This document shows, one piece after another, positions 35,501 to 50,189 of a stretch of 64,000 nt of DNA; the stretch's first letter is position 1, and each line of letters starts with the position of its first letter. Origin of the DNA: Agelaius tricolor (Eukaryota; Chordata; Aves; Passeriformes; Icteridae); assembly GCA_023055355.1 (NCBI GenBank), contig JALJCS010000012.1, forward strand, positions 12,374,501 through 12,438,500, given 5' to 3'. A program made the position numbers and the translations under genes. Below the pieces are notes generated by a model. The model saw nothing but the letters and a program-made list of their open reading frames with translations, was not told where the DNA came from and searched no databases.

Positions 35501-38500
35501 AATGAAGTTTAGAGGCTCTTACTTAATTTAAAGCTGCTCCTGGAGGTCGATGCCTCTTGGCAATGCTGCCAAGTCTTGTCGAATCTTAAAAGGGCTTTAG
35601 GCTGGAGGTGTTAAATGTGGGTAACTTCAGTGGATTCCCATGGATTCAGAGGTGGTTTTGACATGTAGAAGGAATGTAGAGTGGGCTGGTGTCTGCCTGG
35701 GGATGTGAGCAGGTGAGGTACACAGCCTCCAGCTGGGCAGGGAAACGTGGATGTTTGTGCCTCCTAGGGCAGTGCCTGACCAAGGTGCAGCTGTGAATGT
35801 CCCTCTGTTTTTGCTTGGATTCAGTGCCTGCTGCAATTCCCTGCAGTGCCTAGCATGGAACTTGGAGCACTTGATACATTGGAGATTTTGGGCCTTTTAT
35901 AATTCTTGTCATATTAAACCTTCACAGATACAGTGTTAAACTTCAATCTGTTCCATTCCAGTGTCTCCGTTATCACCTTATCCATTCCCTTTATGATAAT
36001 TCCTAAATTTGTCAATGATTTTAAGGCTTTCCCACTCAGGAGACTGTACTTCTGCCCAGATACTCAGCTTGCAGAGTTAGGCTGTGTTTTAATGATATAA
36101 TAAATCCCAATTTAGCACTCCCTCTTAGTACTGAAAAAATTGCTATGGGCACATGGCAAAAATGCTGACTCTGTGTAAAATCTGGGCATGTTCTGAAAAG
36201 TTTTTAAATTATTGACAAGTTAACATTGTACCAGTTCATTTATGCTGAACAGGTATTATTTGTCTTTTGCAGCCAGAGTAATGTTCCATAATACTGTAAG
36301 GCAGCCTGAATTTCAGAATTGCTGCTTTGGCTAACTTGGAAAAGGCATGTGGATGGATCCAGGTTCAGGTCCAAAGGCTTTGGCACGATGACAGAGACTG
36401 TGAGAGAGCCTTCCAGCACCATGTATGACAAGGACTGTAAACAATGCTGTGAGCAGTGGATACACTGGAAGCTGAAATGACAATAATTACTGACATATTT
36501 TTATGTAAAAATCATTGCAATGAAATTTTGACATCATTTTAGAAGCCCCTGTTGTTTTCCACTCAAGTAATATCAGAAATTACAGAATTAAGTTTAAAGT
36601 GTTTTTAAACAGAAACACAGAAATAGTTTCTATTGAAAGGGGGAAAAAAAGCCACTTAGGAATAGCTGGGAAAGCAAAGATCACCAGTGCACTTTGGTTT
36701 AAAAGTTGCTCTTTCTGAGCACAAGAAGTGGAGTTGGGAGCAGGGTTTCCATAAGGTCATGGTTTATCTCTGAAAATTCTACTGCTGCATCTGGCTGGAA
36801 GTTGGCTTGCTTTGTGTGTCCATGTGTTTTTAAATGATAGACACCAACACAAATCTTTAGACCACTGTGAAATGCTGATGCTTATGGCAGACAGTAATTT
36901 CTAGAGGTGTATTTTCCTCCTACTAATGGGCTTGTATAAACCTTACACTTTGCAGAACTGGTCCTGCTCTAGTTGCTGTAGTTGCATTTTCTTCCCTGGT
37001 ACAATTTAGCTGTGTAGCCTAGCTGCAGTACTGGGGATTCTGTTTTTTTTTTTTCCTATTTAATGTAAAAGTGTGAATGTCCTCCAAAAATGTGACTGTA
37101 GTGACTCCCTTGCAGAAAAGAGGAGAGGCCAGGTTCCATCCTTTTGGAGGAAGAAGTAGTCTGGGCAAACAAAGCAAGTCTTTCTAAAGTAAGATCTTGG
37201 AAAACAAGACACAGCAAGTTGTTAGACTTCATGTTTGGCTACAGTGATGTGAGAGGCCTCTGCAGGGCAGGAGAAGTTCAGCTCTTCCTGCCTTCAGCTC
37301 CTCCTAATTGCTGAACTCCTTGTGTTCATCAGAATTGGCTGGTGGTGAGAGGCTGCCAGATTTGATAGAAATAACCAGAAACCTGAAGTGAAGGGTGAGA
37401 AGTCTGCAACATGGACTTGCTGTAAAGACTAATGTAATCAGAATGAAGGCTGAATGACACTGACTCCTGCATGATAAACACTGATAAACACTATGATGTG
37501 GATCAAAATCTAAACACTACTGTACCCTAGGAAAATGCAGCTCTATTTAGGAGAAAGGAGAAAAAAAAGCCTGAAATATTCCTGTCAAGTCACATTTCTC
37601 TTACTTATGTTTACTCTTTCACTGTTGTCTCTTCAGCTTTTCCTTTTTTGTGTCTTTCCTTGTAAGCCTTGACAAGATAGGCAATATTGTTACATTGACA
37701 CGTTGGGATGGAATAAGAAATGCAGGAAAGCATTGTGTGAAAATGGTTGTCAGCACAACTTTTCTGGTGTTTTTCTAGACTTTTAGTTAAAATATTATGT
37801 ACTTGAAACTTTTTTCTATCTCTTACCTAATAATTTAATCTAACCCTCTGGGTCACTGCACCAGTTTTCTGTAGCTGTTCCTTTTCTCGTTTCCTGACTT
37901 CTCTTTCACACTTGGACACTTCCATGAAAGAAAAATCAGCAGTGCTGCCTGTAAGGGTTGTCCTGAAGTGTCCTGCACTTGTCTGCCTCTGATGGTGCGT
38001 GCTGATGGAACAGGGGGCACACAGGGGATGCAGAGGGGTCACACTGTGGGGCTGCTGAATGGATGAGTGCATTTCATGCAAGTTATTTCTTCATGCCACT
38101 GCCTGCTCAAGTGCTCAGCTCAGTTTTAGGAAAAGCCAACCATTCATAGTGGCATTCAAGCACATATTCAGTACTTTACTGGGTCAGAGTTTCAATGGTC
38201 TGGTTTTTTTCCTAAATTATTCCAAATTATGTAAATTACTTACACATGGCTTTGGAACATAAGTCACCTTTTTGAGATGTAAGCCTTGTAAAATAAACAA
38301 AACAAAATCCCAGAGAGAAGAAAACCCACAATCCTTTTCTACATTTTAAGCACAGGATTCTACTGCAGCCAAACCATCTTCTTCCAATAAAAAGCTCTGT
38401 GGTGGGTTCAAATATGTATATTTATATATTTCATTTTTCCCCAACTTCATCGTGGTCATTTGAAGGACTTTGAATTAATGCTCCTCATTGGAAAACTTCT

Positions 38501-41500
38501 AAACCTTGTAGTGGAAAGGCACAGGGCTGCAGGCCAGGAGACCTCAACACAGCTCTTTCACCTCCTGTAGGCCCAGGAAATGTGCTTTCAGTTCAGGCTT
38601 TTTATCCAGGATGGAAGTGGAGCTGAAGCCAAAGTGACATCCTTGGGAGTTTGTGTGCTTGCAGCAGGAGGCTCTGTGCTCTCTGGGTGATGAGCTGTGA
38701 GTTGTGGTGCACTTGTGAGCACAGCCCCCGTGTTTCACTGAGGGTTTGGGGTTGAGCACACACCTACATTGAACAGTGTTTGCTCCCTTGGCAGTGTTGC
38801 CAGTCAAAGATCATCCCATAACAATACTTTCCTCTTATGCTAAAAAATTATTATTAAACAATTCTGCTTCTGACTTTTCCCCAGTAACCAAAATGAGTAC
38901 TTTAAAATCCTTATCAATAGCATGAATCTCATTCTCATATAAAGCAGGCTTTTATTAGAAAACTGTAGTCATATGTATTTTCTTATTTAAGGCTGATGGT
39001 TCTGCAAGTACAGACAAGATGAATGTGCTTCATTCTCCCTGGGATTCTCTGTGCTCCTTTTTTCTCACAGCTCCTTCTCTTTTAGAATGGACATTGGTTT
39101 AATCAGAGTAGTCCTGCCAGTCATACTTAGTTATTTTTGGAGACATAACCTTGGTTAGTAATTAATGGTGCTCTGAATTTGTTACTGAATTCAGGTTCAG
39201 AACATGGTAATATATATTCTTATATTATATCACACACTGTTCCTATACCCTAATCAAACAGACCTGATTGTCTCCAGTGTTCTGATATTCAAGGCAGAAT
39301 TCTTTGAAGATTTAAGGTTAGGATTCTTGGCAGCTCCTGGCCTAATGGCATATTATCTGAGAGAACTGCTCAGCAGCTTATGATATCAATGCTTTTTGGG
39401 CTTTTATCCTCACATATTGCATAAGGTAAATATTCTTCTCCTCATCTTTTGGGAGAACAAACAGAAGAACAGCAGCAGTGCCATTTGAAAAAAAAGCAGG
39501 ACCTTTCTGGCTGTCTCAAGCCAGGAGGTCACACTTAGTCCTTGTTTCCCCCTTTACTTGGTGGAGGAATTCCCTGTGCTGATTGGGCAGTGCTGCAAAA
39601 GAAGCAGCACTAACACTGTCCTTGCTTTCTGCTCTCCATTCAGTCAGGGATTTACCAGTCTGGCAGGAACTGCTTTCCTTCTAACTGGGCAGCCTTCACA
39701 GGAGAGTAAATGCCTTTTTATTCTTCTGTGGGAGTTTATCTCAGTTTCCAACCCATGAATAAAAACATTAGTTGGGAAAATGAAAGATTTTCTTATTGAT
39801 AAGCCATGAAAATAAGCTCTTCTTTGATCTTTGCTGGAAACCACCATATACACAGGTTTCTCTGTTCAAGAAATAGAAGAATTAAGCATTAAACATCTAG
39901 AAAATAAAACAAAAGCCATGACCATTTTTTCTGGGAAACAATGGTGTCACGTTATGCTTTATCAGTATAATTTAGCTATGCATTATATAGAACATAAAAC
40001 CTTTTAAGGGATTTTGTGAAGAATAATTAAATAGATGAAAAGTGGCATTGTTGAAAATAATCAAAAGAGATTTTTGTCAGTTGTGGGCAGATGCAAAACC
40101 TGTTGAAGCCAATGAAAGTCCTTACAGAGATTTAAGCTGTGTCTCCTGTCCCCCACAGAACCATGAGTGTGCTGCATGGAGGCTGCTGGATTGCTTCTCT
40201 CTCCCATGTCAAAGAGGAGGTGAATATTTGTGAGTCAGAGCAAGAACCAAAGAAGTTTATAAACCAAGTGTCACTGCCAGTTATGACTTAATGCCAGATT
40301 TTGGGTATATTTAGCTGCCTAAAGACCAGCTGAAGAACACACTGGGCTTTCCAAATCATGCAAATGCTTCCCTGTGTGATCCAGTGGGCAGCAGGTCTGT
40401 GCATTGAATGCTGGGGGTACATTCATAACTCGGCTCCTACATAAAAGCCAATTTAATTATAAAAGGGTTATTTAGGCCTTAAAATCACTCAGGTGCCATT
40501 GCAGATGCTACCAAGGAAAGCAGCTTCTCATACTAGAATATTTTTAGATTATCAGTAACTGCAATATGCAAATTTCAGTCAGACCAGGACCCTGTCTCAG
40601 TTATGAGTGGTCAGCAATCATTCTGGAATAAATGAATGTAAAGTAATATGACTTATAAATCATGCCAAGCAGAAATTGTTTCTTCTATTTTGTTAAATAT
40701 AATTATTATCCCAAATGAATTATGCTTTAAGAAGAAGAAAAAATATTTTAAATGATCTTGGAAAAAGACTGCAGGAAATATTAACAATATGCTAGTGCCA
40801 TGAGAAAATATAAAACTTGCTACTTGAAGCAGGATAAATTGTTTTTCCTTACAATAGTTTTGACTCATGATGCTGATGGTAATGGAAACACATCTAAAAA
40901 GTGCAACTTAGAAGTTATGTAAATTCAAATTTTAACTTGTCTTGGAAAATGTCCTGGGAAAAGTCTAAATAATGAAATTCTAAATTAAGAAGCAAGCAAA
41001 AATGATAATATTTCTGGGGTGGTATTTGAAGGTTTTCAGAAATGCTTTGTTAGCCAAGAGCTGAAAATTTGGACTCTGAGAAGTCAGAGGGTGTAATACA
41101 ATGCAACCATTTGTGGGAACTGTGTGTGTTATCAGATATTCCCAAAAGGCTCCTGTCTATAAAATTTAAAGTTAAATAGAGAGTCAATGTAAAAGCAATT
41201 TTATGTTTAAAACTGTGGAATAAGAAAGAAAAGCTGTCAAATACCCAAGAAAAATGCAGGTCCCTTTTCATAGGCCTTTTTTGGCATATTCTAAGGCTTT
41301 TGGATGCTGTCTTAAACTTATAATTTGAGATGCAGTCTAATTGTCTATTGTCTTTATCTTTCATTGTGGACTTATGCAAGAAGAAGATCTTTGCTTCCAG
41401 GCAGTGTGTGGAATTTGCTAGTCAAATTAACGGCTCAGGCAACATGAAAGACTGTGGAATTAAAATATTCTGTATATCAAGAACACTATTATTAGTAAGC

Positions 41501-44500
41501 AAAGGTATGTATTTAAACTTTGTGAAATGACTTTATTCTCAACAGAAACTGCTTAACAGCAGAAGCCTCATTTTCCAGTATCTGGATTTAGCTGTGTCTA
41601 TTCAGTAATTTAGCATAATTAATGGAATGTAGCTCACAAAGTTGATGCACTAATAAAATGTCAGGCTTATGGTGTAGGTGTGAAGTTATACACTCAATAT
41701 ATTATTCTCAGATGTCACTGGAAGTACAGCAGTTCACTGAAAAAGCTGATCAATAAAGCAGAGGCCCTCTTGCTGCTATCCCAAATATATAGTCTGAAAA
41801 GGAGCCAGCACTAGGGAAGCACTGCAACCCCCAGCTGCCCATAAAGTGGCAGCTTGTCTGCTTGAAAGGCCAGTTAAAAGGTCAAGTTCTGTACTGAGTC
41901 CTGATATTACCTGGTAGCATTCCTCTGCAAAAACTGTGTCCAAGCACAGCAGAGTGACAGGGAAAGGGAGGACAAATCACCCCTGCCAGAGAAAACCTGT
42001 CCTTGGAGCTCGGAGGTAGGGAACGGAACTAATTTATGCTCATTTCTCTTTTATCTTTTTTCTTTCCTTTGGGGAAAGGAAAATGAAAGAAGACCACATT
42101 CAGTAGATGTGGAACTAAATAAGCAGTGACTGTTTGGCTGTAAAACTCAATCAATTCTGGTCTTACACTGACTGTGCGTACAAGATATTTTATTGTCGAC
42201 AGTAGAAAAAACTATCTGGTCAAGTTCATTAAAACCAGGTTTAAAGCCTCACATAAACCTTCTGTTTCTCCCCTGCAGAATCTTAAATTAATCTTGAAGG
42301 ATCCTGCTGAAAATTTGATCATTTATCTCTTAGCAGCCGAATAGCCATTGACTAGTGGCTGGAAGCTCTGTGATGAACAGAAAAATGGCTTGGGTTAAGA
42401 ACTGGCTAAAAAATTACAGGGTGTGGGGAAACACAAACATCCAAGTCTTTATTAACATCAAAGGAAGCAGTTCAGATTGCCCACAGATAGCTGTCGAGGT
42501 TGCCAGAGCCTCATGAAGGTACCAGTAACCTCTGTGGGATTTTCTGCTTGAGGAATGGCAAAGTGGTGCAAAGTTACCCATTGTTTGAAAGCATTTGGCC
42601 TGTGAAAATGGAAAGGTTTTTTCTCACACAGAATCTAAGCACCAAATCTGTAATTTAATCTGGCATGTATCTGATTTTCATCCATAATCAAACAGTAGAA
42701 ATACATGGGTCCTTTGCCTTTCTGTATCCATTATCCATGAGGAAACTGAGGAGGGCCAATCTGACGATGGAGATGGACTTGTAATTAAAGCCTGGTGATC
42801 TCCACTGTCACTTATTCAACGCAGGCTGGAGGATACAGCTCCTCTAATGCACCATTTTCTTATCTAGGACATAAGAACAAACACAATATTTGTCTTTAGC
42901 AGTGGCTGGCAGCAGTGCAGTTTGTGCCTGCACTGCAGTTATCTCTAGTCTTTGTCGCAGGAATGACCTACCTAATATCCCAGACATCCTTTCCTTAGGG
43001 GTAGGGTAGAACTGGATGTCTCTGAAATAAAATAATCATGCCTATTACCTAATTCTGTAGGCAGCTGGAGGGAGTAAATTTGTACCTTCCAAAATGTTCT
43101 TCTCTATGTAAATTGAACAATGTTGACTAAACCACTAAAAGCTAAAATGTGATGCGGTTATTGCTCAGCTGTGTGAAGTAACATCACAAAAATGCTTCAG
43201 AACAGCAAGTGAAACACTTAGCTAAGATTTTAGAAGAAATGCTTACTTCAAATATAATGTACTTAGAGATTCAGCTAAACTTTGCTTTTTCATTGCAAAA
43301 AATGTTCTAAAATCTTTAATAACTTCAAAGGTTGAGGGCTTCAGTTTTACAGTAGCAAAGTGCTGACTGAGCCTTTCCTCAGAATGAGTTCAAAAGCAAG
43401 AGCACAACTTTCTTTGATCAGAGACATCTCCTTAATTTTATTATGGTTCTAGTGAAGTCTGCATTACCTTGATAGCTGCAACTGGTAAGTTTTGCCCTTC
43501 TGTTCCTCCATCATCCTGTACAAAATAATCACTCCACATAAAACTCATGAGCTAATAAATTATCTCCTTCATTGCATGCCTCTGCTTTCTGATTAGAAGA
43601 TCAAGGTTTTCAGAATGCTGTTGGAGAGCCTTCAGTCCTACACATTCTAGCAGAAAACAGGAGAGGAAAACAGCCCTTCCTAGGCAGTGTATGCCTGGGT
43701 CAACCACTTCCAAGTTCTGAAACCTGCAAACTAGAGAATGTATTGTTGTTTCATTTAATAACTAACAGCTGTGCTCAAGTCTAGCAGGTCATGGCCATAT
43801 TCCCCAACAAAGGGTTACATTGGCACCAGAAGGGAGAAACTGTACCCTGCTGAGAAAAAGAGAACAGAAGAGTGCTATTATGTAATTTAATGCCCTTACT
43901 GGGACTAAATGCCTGCCAAGGGGTTGCTTGCTTTTATAATCCTTAAAACCCCATAAAATACTCCACCTTTTATGACTGTGAGTTGGGTAAAAGGAGATGC
44001 TGATGAGCTATTGATCTCTTTCTTTCAGCAGATCACTTCCTTTCAGGTGAGACTGAGCACAGTGAACAACTTGAGACAAACCAGACTGGACCCAAATCCT
44101 GCCAGCTGGAGAAAGGATGTGAAGCCTCACAGATGCTCACATAAGTAACAGAAGTCCAAAAATATGCACGTGTTAACATCTGTCTGGGATGTCACCTGTT
44201 CTGAGACAGCTGCCTGGGGTGTCCACAGGGACCTTGGTAACACCTTCCTTGTCCTGTCCCTGTACTGTGTTTGTACCTATCCTGTCTCCACACCATTCCC
44301 CACTTGTTTTCATGCCTTCCATTCTAAATTGTATTCTTTTTATTTTCTTCAGTCATTCTTACTAAACTTTTTTTTTTCTATGCCTGTCACTGTTACATCT
44401 TTCTAACTTCTTGTCTTTCCAAATTGTCCCAGCTTTTTTCTGCTGAATTACATAGCTCACTCTTGTCTTCAGAGCCAAAACTACAAAAACATAGGAGGAG

Positions 44501-46509
44501 TTTCTCTTTCCTTGCTTCTCAAGTGTGCTGTTAAATTAACCGTGGCAATTGTGCATTTGCAGAAAAAACCTTTTCTTTAATTCAGGCCAGAAATTGCATA
44601 TTCAAAGCATTTTACTGTCAGGCTGTACCAAAAGTCTCAACTGTTCATGTGGGAACTAGAATTTTGGAAGCTTATATTTTAAACAAATTTGGGAGGATTT
44701 TCACACCATGATACTGCAGTGATATTTTCCTTCTGCCACATTTCAATTTCTTACTCTCTAGCTTGAAGGTATCAAAAAATGAACTTTTTTTTTTTTTTTG
44801 AATTGTAAATCATTATTCACTTGCATCTTTCTTGAAATTGGCTCACTTGTTTAAGCTGACGCTTTCCAAAATCTTTCAGCTTGCGGCAAGCACCCAGCAG
44901 CGCAGGAAATTCCTCAGAATGGTCAACACTGGCAAAGTTCTAAACAACTAAAAATAGGTCTTATCATGGAAAGCTTTGAATGTGCTGACTGTAAGAGGTA
45001 CTGTCAGCTCTGCATGTAAGAGACAGAACAGAGATCCTGGCTTTCTTTAGAGGTACTTTGGCAAAGACCTGCTCATCTCCTGAGGCAGTTCACATACACC
45101 ATTTCTGGGCATGTTTCCAAATAGAAAGTGGAGTAAATGCTGCTCCACAAGCCAGGACAGGATTGAAAAACTGGCTCTGTAGCCCCTTTCTGTCAGAGCA
45201 ATAAGCAAAAATGTTAGGGTGAGACTGTGGTTTGTATCCTTACAGATCCCAGAGATTACTGTCTCCAGCTGGTCATCACCACCCCTTTGGCATTCACAGT
45301 CTTTGTTGATATGCCAGTTGCAGGAAAAGTGCTTGGTTAGATGAGAGGGCTCACTCTTACATCAAATATGAAGGCAAAAAAAAAAAAAAATCCATCAAAA
45401 AGCTGTAGAAAGTTTGTTCTTTTTCTGGAAGGACAATGGCATAGATACTGTACTGCAGTGCAGAGGCCAGTTTACTACTGGTTTGCTTTAAAGAATTTAT
45501 TCTTATGGAAATGTTAATGTTACTCAGTTCATCTTCAAGTGCCAATAGATCAAGCACTGGGGTGTTCTTAACCTCAGCTCTGCTGCATGAGATCAATAGG
45601 AGCCAATGGTTTTCTGATTAGCTCTATATTGATTGACCCTAATCTAAGAGTCATGTTCCTCCCTAGTAACAGTAATCCCCCAGGAATGCCATGGCGTACT
45701 TGATGATAGATGACATAATAATCTTCATTACATTCTTTTCATTGTTCATTTTGAGCTGTTTCTCCATGCAAGTCATGTCTTATCCTTATTGCTTTACTTT
45801 GGATTTGGTAGCATCATTATTAAGGTTAGTTAATTAATTTGTAAAACTTTTTATGATACCTGTAGTTATTACTTCTGTGGAATGAAAAATTGCCAGTTTT
45901 TAAATATTCATTATCTCAGTAAATGTAGTTTCTAGAAAGAGAGTGTGCTGTGCCATTGTGGACAGGGGATTATAGTATAAGAATATACTTTTGCCTGCTA
46001 GAGATAGGTCTCCTGAAAAAAAGATCTCTCAAGCCAAAATCAAACCTGGTTATTCTAGGTCTGTAAAGGTGTCAATGACTCAAGGAGACTTTTTCTTTTG
46101 TCATGAAATTTTATCAGCTGTCCTCTCCTTATGCATAAAAGATTTTCTACGATCCCTGTTAGCTCTGTAATCCTCACCTCAATCTGAAAGCCAGGGTGGA
46201 TACTTTCCAACTCCTCTGCTGTTTGCTGGAGCACCGCAGGCTAAATGAGGCCATCACTAAAAGTTTTTTTGCCCCCATTTATTTCCCTCTTAAGAGACAA
46301 CTTTGAATAAACTTGTCCAAACCTATTAGCTTTCAGCAGGATTTGCAGAGGTGTAAGCAAGGACAGCCTGGCCTGCAGCAGTTTGTGCTCTGCAGGTGAC
46401 AGCACATGACAACACACATAACCAACACATGACCTGAACACCTCTGTCTTTTACCGTGCCTTTTGAGTCTTGCAAAATGGAACACTTGTTACTGCTTCAG
46501 TACAATTGC

Positions 46510-46548
46510 ATTGTTTGGAATGGAATATCCATTGTTTGGAATGGAATA
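46510..46548 (+). repeat. Short tandem duplication, 21-bp period
   Basis: The 18-base unit ATTGTTTGGAATGGAATA occurs at 46510-46527 and again, identical, at 46531-46548. Perfect identity suggests a recent local duplication. Confidence 0.9.
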
Positions 46549-48378
46549 AATATTAATTCACTGTAACCAAAGAGATTCTCTTCCTTTTCTAGATCAATTT
46601 CCTGTCTGAAGAAAATTGCTATGTACCAGCTTTGATGTTTTGGCCAGTGCAGTTTTAAATTCTCCAAGCAACAGGAGACCCACTGATGCTTTTTAAAGAC
46701 TATTTCATTTTATTAGATTCTATTAGGGGAAATTTGCAGCTTCCCTATTTTTTAACTTCACATTAGCAAAACCTGTTCTTGTCACAGGGAGTAATGAACT
46801 AAAGAAAGTTCATTCTCTGTTCTTATCTCCAATTACTGTTAAAGCACAGCAGTTCCTGGGTGTGGAATTCACAGGAATCAAATGTCTTTAAGAGTTGTGG
46901 AACACCTACAAAATGTGTTTGTGTTTAATTTGCAATAACCCCATTTAGCTTATTCACTTATAGCACATCTGTCTAGAAAATGGCTTTTGATCCAAGAGTG
47001 GCTTTTGGGACTGCCTAATCAGACATCTTGGGGCATTTCAGAGTTACCCCAAGTGATGCAATTATGCTGTAAGAAACTGAAATCATACCTGGGAAATAAA
47101 AACTGTTTCAAATGCAGTAACTATTTGAGGGCTGCAGGTTTTGATGGGAGAGGAAGATGGTGGTCATTTGTGCTTTCAGAATCAGCTGTGCTGGAGGAGG
47201 GGTTAACACCTTTGTGACTGTGGCAGCTGTGTAGCTGATTCCTGTTAGTTGGGGTTTTTTTGTTGTCATCAAGAAGGTTTAAGTTGTGCCTGCTTAACTG
47301 AGGAGGTCTTCTAGGTGGCTGCCTGGAAGGAGTCCATTTAGGCATGTCCTAGCTCTACTTCTTGTTTGTTGTTTAAGAACAATACATCAGATAAATCAGA
47401 ACGTGGAGCTGCAGGTAAGACCAAGAATAGTTTTTGTCTTTTGCTATTGTGGGAGATGATTCATATGTGTGCACATTTAACATTTTGGGGTGGAATCCCT
47501 GGAGCTGTGACCAAGTGGCAGAAAGCACTGGAAGCATATTGGTCTTGGCCTCCCCAGCTCCCAGCTGGTGTCTGCCTGGGCCCCACTCCTACTCATTTTA
47601 GGTTCAGCCCAAGGGTAGGAAAGAGTGTTGGACACTGCTTCCTTCTGGGTTTTACCTGGCTGAAGAGTCGTGATAGGAATTCAGAGATGTTGCCTAAACC
47701 CTGGCACAGACAGCTGCTGGGGTGACCCAAGGGACTGACTGGTTTTGTTGGGGCTGTGTGTGGCTTTTGGCATTTGCTGGCCTCGGTGTGGGGAAGTGCT
47801 GTGGGTGAGTTCTGCTGCTGTGCCTTTCTTGGTCTGTCTGCAGGCAGGCTGAGATGGAGCTTAACCCTAGAGCTGAGGTGAATCTTATTACTGAGGTCTA
47901 CATTAATCTCTCTGACAAGTGTGCTGTACACCTCAGTGCCTTTCTACTGGATCCAAGTGAATTATTTTTCCTATGGACAGTAATCTGCTTTAAATATAGC
48001 AAGTACCCACACAGCACATGAAAACACAAGCAGGAACTTATGCCAGAATGCTTCAGCTATATATTAGTGGGATAGTTTGAACAAAAAAGCTAGCTCAGCA
48101 AATAGGAGAGAAATGATCTTTTGTCAATCCTATACTGGATCTGTCTATCATTATTCTATGTGTAAGGTTGTGTGAATAATAAATCAGGAGTAAGTAAATT
48201 GTATGAAGGCAGAAAGCAAGTCAATAATTTCTGATCATCTCATTATGCTTGACAATATCTTTAGAAACTGCTTCTATTATGATGGGGATGAAGGGAAACT
48301 TCCTAGCACAGTTACCAGCTTCTGTGCTTTTAGAGGTCTAATAAGATGATACTAGATCTGAAAGATAAATAGCTAACT

Positions 48379-48414
48379 AAAAAAAAAAAAAAATTGAAGT
48401 TTTTTTTTTTTTTT
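48379..48414. repeat. Perfect A15/T15 inverted repeat
   Basis: Fifteen A (48379-48393) and fifteen T (48400-48414) flank the 6-base spacer TTGAAG. The arms are perfectly complementary and could form a hairpin or cruciform. The symmetric lengths may be coincidental slippage. Confidence 0.9.
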
Positions 48415-50189
48415 AAGGGAATGAGTAAATCTGATAAACATGGTAGTTGGTTTGAGAGTGATTTGAGAACAAAGCATCTGGTAGCATTTGTTAGGCTTCA
48501 CAGAAGCAGAAAATCAATTTGCCTCCTGCAAGGGTGGTTGTTATCTCTGGTGTGCATACTTACTGCCCACATCAGCCCATCATTTCTGGGGTCTCTTGGT
48601 TAAAGATACTATCATCTTTAATGAAATTTAGTTCATTTTTTCAAATGCTCTCAAAGTCAATTACTATTTAAAATACACGATAGATGCAGTCCTGTTTTAC
48701 ATTAAAGAAGATTGATCTCATTCCACCAGTTTAAAAGGTCTACCAGCGAGCATATTTTATGGGCTGTGTAGAAGAACATGGATCAGTAACTCCAAAAGGC
48801 AATGTTCCCTTTTGCTTTTCCTGTCTAATTCTCCTTCCCAAGATCTGATCTTGGCTGGTTACTGTGCTGCCTGTATGTTGATTGTTCAACTGGATGGACA
48901 CATCAAGTGTGGAACTACTTATAAGTTAAATTATGAAATATAAAGAAAAATTGGTTTGTGTAAAGATATTTTCTTCCTTGTTATTGCTGAGATTGTATAC
49001 TATTGTATGAGACTAGGTCAAGCCATAGTGCCATATGAGTATAGAAATTTTAAAAGAAAAATAAACAAAATTCAGAATGACAATTTAACTGAAATATTTT
49101 TTATTATTAACATGAAAAAAGAGATAACTTTTGCCTTGCCTGTTGATCTTACAGAATATTTCACAATTTCCTATTAATCCATCTTCTCTTCAAAACTATG
49201 CCTAATAAAGCTTACAGGAATCCCATGAGATATGTTATTGGAGAACACAATACTCCATTTTTTTTTTTGGACTTCAGTTTGTTTTGTATCATGTACCAAG
49301 TTTCTGGTTTATTTCAGGTAACGCAGAAATGAAGGAAGGAATAAGGCAATGGCCCTCCTGCACATCAAACTAAAAGTATGACAGAGTAAATCTGTATTTA
49401 AATACTTTGATGATTGACCCTCTTTATAACCTGTGATAGCTTAATCTCACAAGCTATTTGTGCAATGACTTCACTAGTTTGTAGTTTGGCAAAATACCCT
49501 GAAGACACATCACTTAAAATTTGCAGTAAGAGTTGAGTCAGCAGCTGTCTTGCTTGAAAAGAAGAGTCAACAGTTCAGCATATTTTCATCAGCATAAACA
49601 AACCTTGAAGAAACATTATTTTCTCAGAATTATTTATTTTTCCAAATCAATTAGTCCCTTTTGCCTTGCTCTTTCCTCTGTTACACCTCTTAGCATAGAT
49701 GTGTTGTGGAGCCAGGCTATGTGTGCCAGCTGCGTGTCTGTGTTGCCCTGGTATAGCTCTGTACCAGCAAGTGATGCTCTTTGACATCATTCCAATTAAA
49801 AAAAAAAGTGCTGGCAGTGAGATTCTGGAGATGGCTGATGAGTTTTCCAGCACTAATTTTGACTTCTCAGAATTTGATAACTCACTGGCTGAGTGGGAGA
49901 AATGAATATTGCAGTAAATTCTTGGTTAAGCATATGTTTGTGTAAAAGCTTTTGGTTTGTGCATCCATTTGACAGTCAGTCCCCTCTGGGAACAGTTATT
50001 TTTAAAGCAAGGTGGCTGTTTATTGGGCTTGGCCTGTCCCTAAAGGGTACTGCTGGTTTTCTCTATACTGTCACTTGCACTGTGCTGGGATGGTCAGCAC
50101 TTACTGACCATTCTGGCAGTTAAAGCCTTGCTTTTCCCACCCTTCTCCTCTTCTTATTTGTGTTTCTGGGTTTGTTTTGTTTTTATTGT

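Larger units (their letters stand above)
32571..50189. other. Intergenic desert, part 3
   Basis: About 17.6 kb without any gene, RNA gene or sizeable mobile element I can identify. It contains homopolymers (T12 at 37043-37054, T15 at 44785-44799, A15 at 45376-45390), the A15/T15 hairpin at 48379-48414 and a short tandem duplication at 46510-46548. Very AT-rich parts lie near 34700-35200 and 40640-41000. No open frame longer than about 120 codons is seen. Confidence 0.6.

Noticed and set aside
49699..49905. 68-codon frame with an acidic C-terminal part (NFDFSEFDNSLAEWEK)
   Set aside because: The tail looks protein-like, but the frame runs through a poly(A) stretch (IKKKS), has no splice or family support, and no homologue is recognised.
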